Source of the DNA: Pseudomonadota bacterium
GTDB taxonomy: Bacteria; Pseudomonadota; Alphaproteobacteria; Acetobacterales; Acetobacteraceae
Assembly: GCA_021819535.1 (NCBI GenBank)
Contig: JAKAQU010000002.1
Location: forward strand, 1-5,011
DNA: 5,011 bases
Direction of reading: 5' to 3'
Each line of letters starts with the position of its first letter. The first letter of the stretch is position 1. Below, piece by piece: positions 1 to 5,011 of this stretch. A program made the position numbers and the translations under genes. The notes below the pieces were generated by a model, which saw nothing but the letters and a program-made list of their open reading frames with translations, was not told where the DNA came from and did not search any database.

Positions 1-407
1 TCCGATCTAGCAAGACTTCCGCGACCATCGCCCCGCATATCCTGATCGTCGAGGACAGCGATTTCTTCCGCCAGTTGCTGGTGCCTTCGCTCGCCGCCGC
101 TGGCTATCGCGTCACCGCCGCCGCGAGTGCCGCGCAGGCGCTGAAGCTCCGCGAGGCGGGGGCCAAGGTCGATGCCATCATCTCCGATATCGTCATGCCG
201 GACATGGATGGCCTCGCTTTCGCCCGCCGGATCCGCGAAGGCGGTGCCTGGGCATCGCTCCCGATGATCGCGCTTTCCGGCCGTGTCGATCACGACGATG
301 TCGAAGCCGGGCGCGAGGCCGGGTTCACCGATTACGTCGCCAAATTCCAGCGCGATGCGCTGCTCGAAAGTCTTCGCCAATGCCTGTCTCAGAGCGCGGA
401 GCCGTGA
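1..407 (+). CDS. cheA: C-terminal receiver domain of a hybrid chemotaxis histidine kinase CheA (5' partial)
   Basis: The frame is open from the left edge (first full codon at base 3) to TGA at 405-407, giving 134 visible residues. They form one complete response-regulator receiver domain: acidic pair E17-D18 in an IVEDSD motif, phosphoacceptor D62 in SDIVMPDMDG, switch Ser92 in ALSG, and Lys114 in YVAKF. The downstream cheW-cheY-cheB-cheR order and the style of the domain (IALSG, REAGFTDYVAKF) match the receiver fused to the end of CheA in many alphaproteobacteria, so this is most likely the tail of a CheA-REC hybrid kinase. In such proteins the upstream Hpt, dimerization, ATPase and CheW-like domains phosphorylate CheY and CheB; the attached receiver is thought to act as a phosphate sink or internal regulator. 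None of the kinase domains are in the window, so a stand-alone receiver protein with a start to the left remains possible. A TTG at 75 is not a plausible start because it would remove the acidic pair. Confidence 0.8.
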   Translation, partial: RSSKTSATIAPHILIVEDSDFFRQLLVPSLAAAGYRVTAAASAAQALKLREAGAKVDAIISDIVMPDMDGLAFARRIREGGAWASLPMIALSGRVDHDDVEAGREAGFTDYVAKFQRDALLESLRQCLSQSAEP

Positions 408-410
408 GGG
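406..410 (+). promoter_or_regulatory. Ribosome binding site of cheW
   Basis: GAGGG overlaps the cheA stop codon and sits 10 bases before the ATG at 421. The next in-frame ATG, at 436, has no comparable purine-rich sequence upstream, so this site supports the start at 421. It also suggests that cheW translation follows directly from cheA termination. Confidence 0.6.
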
Positions 411-420
411 AAAATAAACG

Positions 421-918
421 ATGAGCGCGACCTTGATGGAAAAGCCACACAAAGATGAAAAACGCGATGAGGGCGAAGTGGCCGGTGGCGAGCGGGTATT
501 CGTCACCCTGACGCTCGCCGATCAGCTCTGCGGCATTCCGGTTCTGATGGTGCGCGACGTGTTGAGCGCGCAGAACATCACCCGCATCCCGCTCGCGCCG
601 GCCGAGATCGCCGGCAGCCTCAATCTGCGCGGGCGCATCGTCACCGCGATCGATCTTCGCCGCCGGCTCGGCCTTCCCCCGGTGAGCGGCGGGGCGGCGC
701 GGATGGCGGTGGTGACCGAGCAGAGCGGCGAACTCTATGCTTTCCTCGTCGATCAGGTAAGCGAGGTTCTGAGCCTTTCGGCACGCGATTTCGAGCGCAA
801 TCCGCCGACACTGCCGCCGGTTTGGGCCAGTCATAGCCGCGGCATCTATCGGCTTTCCGGCCGGCTGATGGTGGTGCTCGATGTCGCCCGCATCCTGGCG
901 CTCGCGCCCGCGCAGTAA
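421..918 (+). CDS. cheW: Chemotaxis coupling protein CheW
   Basis: This 165-residue protein is a cytoplasmic adaptor that links the CheA kinase to methyl-accepting receptors in the signalling array. The CheW fold covers about residues 25-160. It includes the hallmark NLRGRIVTAIDLR segment (68-80, with the conserved Arg of the NLRG turn at 70), a VDQVSEVL strand (110-117) and the closing GIYRLSGRLMVVLDV segment (141-155). Length is usual for the family. The first 24 residues are a charged, probably disordered extension rich in Lys, Asp and Glu, with no signal peptide. The gene starts 13 bases after cheA, so the two are almost certainly cotranscribed. There are no catalytic residues, as expected for a scaffold protein. 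Identification is secure from the motifs and the operon. Confidence 0.95.
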   Translation: MSATLMEKPHKDEKRDEGEVAGGERVFVTLTLADQLCGIPVLMVRDVLSAQNITRIPLAPAEIAGSLNLRGRIVTAIDLRRRLGLPPVSGGAARMAVVTEQSGELYAFLVDQVSEVLSLSARDFERNPPTLPPVWASHSRGIYRLSGRLMVVLDVARILALAPAQ

Positions 919-945
919 GGCGTGATCGGTTTTCGGGTCTCGTTT

Positions 946-996
946 GAGAGCGCCGGCCTCATCTCCGTCGGCGATAGCGGTGACGATGGCGCTCTC
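946..996 (+). repeat. Perfect 9-bp inverted repeat in the cheW-cheY gap
   Basis: GAGAGCGCC at 946-954 is the exact reverse complement of GGCGCTCTC at 988-996, with a 33-base loop between them. Inside the loop CGTC (966-969) can pair with GACG (982-985), so the RNA could form a stacked stem. There is no T-run after the second arm, which argues against an intrinsic terminator. The structure ends 11 bases before the cheY ribosome binding site. It lies in the only long gap of the operon (919-1022), which otherwise holds no ORF and no convincing promoter. An mRNA processing or stability element is one possibility; the function is unknown. Confidence 0.4.
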
Positions 997-1007
997 GCAG
1001 TTCGACA

Positions 1008-1016
1008 AGAAGGAAA
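1008..1016 (+). promoter_or_regulatory. Ribosome binding site of cheY
   Basis: The purine run AGAAGGAAA lies about 8 bases before the ATG at 1023. It is the strongest Shine-Dalgarno-like site in the window. It fixes the cheY start, since the frame meets a TGA at 981-983 and has no other ATG or GTG in between. It suggests that cheY is translated independently of cheW, unlike cheB and cheR, which start by overlap. Confidence 0.65.
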
Positions 1017-1022
1017 TCTGGC

Positions 1023-1400
1023 ATGAGCGTCGAAAAAGGCGTGTGCCTCGTGGTCGATGACAGCCGTGTCGTGCGCAAGGTCGCACGCCGCATCCTGGAG
1101 ACCCAGGGATTTGTCGTCGAGGAGGCCGAAGACGGGCAGAAGGCGCTCGAAGTCTGCCGCCGGCAATTGCCGGGCGCCATTCTGCTCGACTGGAACATGC
1201 CGGTGATGAACGGTATCGAGTTCCTGCGCGCGCTGCGCCAGGAATTCGGCCCCGACCGGCCGACGGTGGTGTTCTGCACCACCGAGACCGAAATGAGCTT
1301 CATCGAGCAGGCGATCGAGAGCGGCGCTCAGGAATTCATCATGAAGCCGTTCGACGAGGGTATCCTGCTCGGGAAATTCGCCCAAGTGGGTCTGCTGTGA
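1023..1400 (+). CDS. cheY: Chemotaxis response regulator CheY (single receiver domain)
   Basis: This 125-residue protein consists of one receiver domain and no output domain. It shows the acidic pair D12-D13 (VVDDSR), the phosphoacceptor D56 in LLDWNMPVMNG, the switch Thr86 in FCTTE and Lys108 in FIMKPF. These are the residues for Mg2+ binding, Asp phosphorylation by CheA and conformational switching. The protein is expected to diffuse from the receptor array to the flagellar motor and change rotation. The position of E. coli Tyr106 is Phe105 here, a substitution that keeps the aromatic switch. Length and the DWNMP motif are typical of CheY. The stop codon TGA overlaps the GTG start of cheB by 4 bases. 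Because the neighbouring CheA carries its own receiver, this is the free receiver of the operon and the better candidate for the motor signal, which is an inference. Confidence 0.93.
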   Translation: MSVEKGVCLVVDDSRVVRKVARRILETQGFVVEEAEDGQKALEVCRRQLPGAILLDWNMPVMNGIEFLRALRQEFGPDRPTVVFCTTETEMSFIEQAIESGAQEFIMKPFDEGILLGKFAQVGLL

Positions 1401-2506
1401 TCGCACCGACGACGATGACAGCCGCGCCGCCCTTGGCGAAAACGGGCGCCGAGAACAAAATCCGTGTCGCCATCTGCGATGATTCCCTCGTCATTCGCGG
1501 CGCGCTGGCGCGGATGCTGGAGGCGGAGCCGGATTTCACCATCGCCGCCCGCGTCGCTGACGGGGCGCAGGCGGTGGCGACGATCCGGCGCATGAAAGCG
1601 ACGACACCGATCGATGTCCTGATCCTCGACATCGAAATGCCGGTGCTCGACGGCATGGCGGCGCTGCCGCAACTGCTCGAAGCCGATCCCGGTTTGCGGG
1701 TGATCATGGCGTCCACCCTGACCACGCGCGGGGCGGAAATCGCCATGCGCGCGCTCCGCCTGGGTGCCGCCGATTACGTGCCCAAACCGTCGGTCGCGAT
1801 GATTGCCGATGACAGTTTTCGCCGCGAACTCATCGCCAAGATCCGCGGCCTGGTGCGCTTGCGCCGCATCAGTGCGCAGCCGGCCTCAGCCGCGCCGGCC
1901 GCGCCACTCGCGCTCCGTCCGGGGCTTCGCCTGCCGCCGCGTCTACTCGCGATCGGGAGTTCGACCGGCGGGCCGCAAGCGCTTTTTACGCTGATCCCAG
2001 CACTCGGCAAAGCGCTCTCGGTGCCGGTGGTGCTGACCCAGCACATGCCGGCGACCTTCACGCCGATCCTCGCCGAACATCTCGGCCGTCTCGGCGGCAT
2101 GCCCTGCACCGAGGCCCGCGATGGCGAGGCGCTGCATCCGGGCCATATCTATCTCGCGCCCGGGGACCACCATCTGCTGATCCAGCGCGACGGCGCGACG
2201 TTTCGGGCCAAGCTCAGCAGTGAGAAGCCGGTCAATTTCTGCCGCCCTGCCGTCGATCCCATGCTCCTGAGCGCGGCCAGCGCCTGCGAGGGAAGGGTTC
2301 TCGTCGTGATGCTGACCGGTATGGGCCATGACGGGCGCGACGGCACCAGCGCCGTGGTCGCCGCCGGCGGCGCCGCGATCGCCCAGGACGAGGCATCGAG
2401 CGTCGTCTGGGGCATGCCCGGCGCCATCGCCCAGGCCAAGCTCTGCCATGCCGTTCTGCCACTGGCGCGCATCGCGCCCAAGGTTCTGGAGATGATCGGG
2501 CGATGA
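1397..2506 (+). CDS. cheB: Chemotaxis methylesterase/glutamine deamidase CheB
   Basis: This 369-residue protein removes methyl groups from receptor glutamates and deamidates receptor glutamines (EC 3.1.1.61 and 3.5.1.44), providing adaptation. Residues about 21-145 form a receiver domain with D28-D29, phosphoacceptor D78 (LDIEMP), Ser106 and K130. An Ala/Pro-rich linker runs over about 157-180. Residues about 181-369 form the catalytic domain, with the triad Ser189 (IGSSTGGP), His216 (TQHMP) and Asp312 (TGMGHDG). All key residues are present, so the enzyme should be active and controlled by CheA phosphorylation. The GTG start is chosen because it overlaps the cheY stop as GTGA; only a weak AGTGGG lies upstream. 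An in-frame ATG at 1415 would remove six residues ahead of the receiver and cannot be excluded. The end overlaps the cheR start as ATGA. Confidence 0.95.
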   Translation: MIAPTTMTAAPPLAKTGAENKIRVAICDDSLVIRGALARMLEAEPDFTIAARVADGAQAVATIRRMKATTPIDVLILDIEMPVLDGMAALPQLLEADPGLRVIMASTLTTRGAEIAMRALRLGAADYVPKPSVAMIADDSFRRELIAKIRGLVRLRRISAQPASAAPAAPLALRPGLRLPPRLLAIGSSTGGPQALFTLIPALGKALSVPVVLTQHMPATFTPILAEHLGRLGGMPCTEARDGEALHPGHIYLAPGDHHLLIQRDGATFRAKLSSEKPVNFCRPAVDPMLLSAASACEGRVLVVMLTGMGHDGRDGTSAVVAAGGAAIAQDEASSVVWGMPGAIAQAKLCHAVLPLARIAPKVLEMIGR

Positions 2507-3456
2507 CACCTGCGGCCTTCGAGGTCTTCGCGATCTTGCTCAAAACCCGCTCCGGCCTCGTGATCGGGCCGGATAAGCTCTATCTTCTCGAAACACGCCT
2601 GGCACCGCTCTTGCGCGAGCAGAAAATCGCCGATCTCGAGGCGCTGGCGCTGAAGCTCAAGGGCATCGGGCATGCGGCACTCGCCGATGCGGTGGTCGAG
2701 GCGATGACCACCAACGAGACCTTTTTTTTCCGCGACGACAAGCCCTTTGCTCATTTCCGCAGCCAGGTTCTGCCGCAACTCGCCGCCCAGCGTCCGCCCG
2801 GCGCCGGGCTTCGCTTCTGGTCGGCCGCCGCGTCAACCGGGCAGGAAGCCTATTCGCTGGCGATGATCGCCGCCGAGAGCAAGGCCCTGCTCGGCGATCG
2901 GCGGGTGGAGATCATCGGCACCGATATCGCGCGCGAGCCTTTGGCGCGGGCGCGGGCCGGGCTCTATACCCAGTTCGAGATCCAGCGCGGCGTGCCGATG
3001 CCGCTTCTCGTCAAGTATTTCAAGAAAGAGCAGGATGGCTGGCGGATTGCCGATTCTCTTCGTGCCACGGCCAATTTTCGCGAGTGGAATCTGCTCGCCG
3101 ATCTTCGCCCGCTCGGCCAGTTCGACATCATCTTCTGCCGCAACGTGCTGATCTATTTCGATCAGCCGACCAAGAGCCGGGTTCTGGAGGCAATCGCCGA
3201 GCGGTTGGCGCCGGATGGCGTCCTCTATCTCGGCGGGGCCGAGACCATTCTCGGCCTCACCGATCGTCTCGTCTCTGTCCCCGGCGGGGTCAATGTCTAT
3301 ATGCGCGCCAAGGCCGCGACCTCCACCAGCGCTTCGGGCGCGCCGGCTCTCGGGGCGATCGCGTCCGCGATGAAGGCGATCAACCGGTCGGTCGCCGCGC
3401 CGACCGATAGCGTTCCGGTATCCAGTCTGAGATCGGGTGCGGTTGGCGGCTCATAG
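2503..3456 (+). CDS. cheR: Chemotaxis receptor methyltransferase CheR with an extended C-terminus
   Basis: CheR transfers methyl groups from S-adenosylmethionine to receptor glutamates (EC 2.1.1.80), opposing CheB. Residues about 1-70 are the helical N-terminal domain, ending in the conserved TTNETFFFRD motif (69-78). The Rossmann methyltransferase domain shows the SAM-binding SAAASTGQEAYS segment (107-118), the acidic GTD (139-141) and FCRNVLIYFD (211-220). The conserved fold ends near VYMR at residue 268, but the frame runs to residue 317, against about 286 in E. coli. The extra tail is rich in Ala, Ser, Thr and Gly and is encoded antisense to the end of cysNC. The ATG overlaps the cheB stop by 4 bases, with GGAG about 11 bases upstream. 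The TFFF stretch is encoded by a run of eight T. The loop of the beta-subdomain after YF (172-173) is short. Function is secure; the tail may be functionless. Confidence 0.94.
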   Translation: MTPAAFEVFAILLKTRSGLVIGPDKLYLLETRLAPLLREQKIADLEALALKLKGIGHAALADAVVEAMTTNETFFFRDDKPFAHFRSQVLPQLAAQRPPGAGLRFWSAAASTGQEAYSLAMIAAESKALLGDRRVEIIGTDIAREPLARARAGLYTQFEIQRGVPMPLLVKYFKKEQDGWRIADSLRATANFREWNLLADLRPLGQFDIIFCRNVLIYFDQPTKSRVLEAIAERLAPDGVLYLGGAETILGLTDRLVSVPGGVNVYMRAKAATSTSASGAPALGAIASAMKAINRSVAAPTDSVPVSSLRSGAVGGS

Positions 3457-5011
3457 CTGCCATCGGTGCCGGTGAAGCCGGAAAGCGCGCCGGCACGGGC
3501 CTTGGCGTAGAGCCCTTTGGGGTCGCGTGCCTCGCAGGTCGCAACATCGGCGGCGATATGGATTTCATGAAATAACGCGCCGCCGATCCGCCTTGCCTCC
3601 GCGCGCATCGCGGCCTGTGGCGAAATGAGGGCCACGATGACGACGAGGCCGGCCTCTGCCATCAAATGCGCGACCTCGGCGGTACGGCGGACATTTTCCT
3701 CCCGCTCGCGCGGCGAAAAGCCGAGATCGGCGTTGAGCCCGGTGCGTAGCGTATCGCCATCCAGCACTACGGCGTCGATGCCATCGGCGAATAATCGCTG
3801 CTCGACCTGACGGGCGAGGGTCGATTTGCCGGCGCCCGGAAGGCCGGTGAGCCAGAAGACGGCGCCGCGATATCCCTTTGCCGCCGCCCGCGCCTCGTGC
3901 GAAACCGCGGCATCGAGCGGGAAGACATTTTCGCGCTTGGCGGCGATGCCGAGGATCGGCGCGCCGCCGACGATATGCTGATGGCCATCGACGAGAACCC
4001 CGCGCCCGCCGGCATCGGGCCGGAAAGGATCGAACAGGATCTCCTCGGCGGCGGTGAGCACGATATCGGCAAATCCCTCCGGTGGCACCTCGGTTGCGGC
4101 CTCGGCGGAAAGATCGTCGATCCGCACCACGCGTTCGATGGCGCTGACGCGGACCTTGTATTCGGCGGTTGCGAGGCGGAGCTGAAAACTCTCGCCGAGA
4201 CGAAGCGGCTCCTGGCGCAGCCAGAAGACGCGGGTTGCGAGCTTGCGGGCGCGGAGCGGCGGCTCATTCGGTTGATAAAGCAGATCGCCGCGGGCAACGA
4301 CCACTTCCGGCGCCAGTTCGAGGGCGACCGACTGGCCGGCGACGGCGCTTTGGCCCGGCGATACCGGCCAGCCGGCGATCGCGGTGATGGTGGCGCGATG
4401 ACCGGCGGCGCCGATCGCGACGGTATCGCCGACCGCAACCCGCCCAGTTTCGATGCGCCCGACGATGAAGCGCCGTTCCCCCTGGCGATAGACATCCTGG
4501 ACCGGCAGGCGGAGTGGCCCGGAAGTGATGGGTTGCAGGCGGGGCAGGGCGGAGAGCGCCTCGGTCAGGGTCGGGCCGTCATACCAGGGGAGATGCGCCG
4601 AGTGCTGGGCGATATTGTCGCCGTGGCGGGCGGAAATCGGAATGATGGCGCGCGGCGTGATGTCGAGCGGGGCGAGCAGGGCGGTGAGATCGGCGGCGAC
4701 CGCCTCGATCCGGGCGCGCGCGAAGCCCATGAGATCGGCCTTGTTGAGGACGACGATCACCTCGGGGACGCCGATCAGGCGGAGCAGCATGGCATGGCGC
4801 CGGGTTTGCTCGCGCACCCCCTCCATAACGTCGACGACGAGGACGGCAGCACTGGCGCCGGCGGCACCGGTGATCATGTTGCGCAGGAACTGGCGGTGGC
4901 CGGGCGCATCGACGATGACGAAGCCACGCCCGCCGAGCCGGAAAGGTAGCCGCGTCGCATCGATGGTGACGCCCTGATCGCGCTCGGCCTGGAGCGAATC
5001 GAGCAGAGATC
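3297..5011 (-). CDS. cysNC: Bifunctional CysN/CysC: ATP sulfurylase GTPase subunit fused to APS kinase (5' partial)
   Basis: The frame is open from the right edge (first full codon at 5009-5007) to TAG at 3299-3297, giving 570 visible residues. The N-terminal part is an EF-Tu-like GTPase: G2 Thr15 in QGVTID, G3 DAPGH (34-38), G4 NKAD (89-92) and G5 SAR (126-128), followed by beta-barrel domains from about residue 165 to 350. This is CysN, which with CysD makes APS from ATP and sulfate (EC 2.7.7.4). From about 372 comes CysC, APS kinase (EC 2.7.1.25), making PAPS: Walker A GLPGAGKST (389-397, bases 3819-3845), LDGD (416-419), the LISP motif with Ser463, RDPKGLY (495-501) and FTGTDGSYEPP (512-522). 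The start and the G1 P-loop are missing off the edge, probably some 40-70 residues. cysD would be expected further right. The last 19 residues extend beyond the usual CysC end and, like the conserved end itself, overlap cheR. An internal ATG at 4877 lies inside the GTPase and is not the start. Confidence 0.93.
   Translation of the reverse strand, partial: SLLDSLQAERDQGVTIDATRLPFRLGGRGFVIVDAPGHRQFLRNMITGAAGASAAVLVVDVMEGVREQTRRHAMLLRLIGVPEVIVVLNKADLMGFARARIEAVAADLTALLAPLDITPRAIIPISARHGDNIAQHSAHLPWYDGPTLTEALSALPRLQPITSGPLRLPVQDVYRQGERRFIVGRIETGRVAVGDTVAIGAAGHRATITAIAGWPVSPGQSAVAGQSVALELAPEVVVARGDLLYQPNEPPLRARKLATRVFWLRQEPLRLGESFQLRLATAEYKVRVSAIERVVRIDDLSAEAATEVPPEGFADIVLTAAEEILFDPFRPDAGGRGVLVDGHQHIVGGAPILGIAAKRENVFPLDAAVSHEARAAAKGYRGAVFWLTGLPGAGKSTLARQVEQRLFADGIDAVVLDGDTLRTGLNADLGFSPREREENVRRTAEVAHLMAEAGLVVIVALISPQAAMRAEARRIGGALFHEIHIAADVATCEARDPKGLYAKARAGALSGFTGTDGSYEPPTAPDLRLDTGTLSVGAATDRLIAFIADAIAPRAGAPEALVEVAALARI

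Noticed and set aside
944..978. Possible promoter for cheY (TTGAGA at 944-949 with GATAGC at 973-978)
   Set aside because: The spacing is 23 bases, too long for a sigma70-type promoter, and the -10 match is poor.
325..1086. 253-codon open frame on the minus strand, opposite cheW and the start of cheY
   Set aside because: It covers the well-supported cheW gene and the cheW-cheY gap on the opposite strand. The product is rich in Arg, Ala and His and shows no domain pattern.
1415..2506. Alternative cheB start at ATG 1415
   Set aside because: No Shine-Dalgarno-like sequence precedes it, while the GTG at 1397 overlaps the cheY stop in the same 4-base manner as cheB-cheR. The alternative is kept open in the cheB entry, but it is not preferred.
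1943..2509. 188-codon open frame on the minus strand, opposite cheB
   Set aside because: It lies antisense to the CheB catalytic domain, and the composition is typical of a shadow frame in GC-rich coding DNA.
3388..3407. 7-bp GC-rich hairpin (TCGGTCG / CGACCGA, 6-base loop) as a bidirectional terminator for cheR and cysNC
   Set aside because: No T-run follows on either strand, and it lies inside both reading frames, so it would cut off the ends of both proteins. It is best explained by codon content.
3897..4949. 350-codon open frame on the plus strand, opposite cysNC
   Set aside because: It is fully antisense to a gene with clear CysN and CysC motifs. It starts at a GTG without a ribosome binding site, and its product is a Gly/Asp/Arg-rich sequence with no recognisable domain. 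Long antisense frames are common in GC-rich DNA.

Overview
The window is a GC-rich stretch with dense, short-spaced genes. It looks like part of an alphaproteobacterial genome. The order cheA(hybrid)-cheW-cheY-cheB-cheR, with a receiver domain fused to the end of CheA, and the style of the fused CysN/CysC protein suggest Rhodospirillales or Acetobacteraceae. That placement rests on remembered family resemblance, not on a search, and is only tentative. Both ends cut through genes, so this may be a whole short contig.

Left block, 1-3456, plus strand: the end of a chemotaxis operon. It holds the C-terminal receiver domain of a hybrid CheA kinase (1-407, start outside the window), CheW (421-918), a single-domain CheY (1023-1400), the methylesterase/deamidase CheB (1397-2506) and the methyltransferase CheR (2503-3456). 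cheY-cheB and cheB-cheR each overlap by 4 bases, which points to translational coupling. The only sizeable gap is 104 bases between cheW and cheY; it holds a perfect 9-bp inverted repeat and the cheY ribosome binding site. Together the genes encode receptor coupling (CheW), kinase output (CheA to CheY and CheB) and adaptation (CheR adds and CheB removes receptor methyl groups). No receptor, cheD or cheZ is visible.

Right block, 3297-5011, minus strand: most of a fused CysN/CysC protein. It combines the GTPase subunit of ATP sulfurylase with APS kinase, for sulfate activation to PAPS. Its start, including the GTPase P-loop, lies beyond the right edge, as would any cysD.

The two blocks converge and their reading frames overlap by 160 bases, with no evident terminator between them. 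CheR runs about 49 residues past its normal end, antisense to the conserved end of the CysC domain. This junction is the most unusual structure in the window. I found no RNA genes, CRISPR arrays, mobile elements or attachment sites, and no evidence of a wholly new system.
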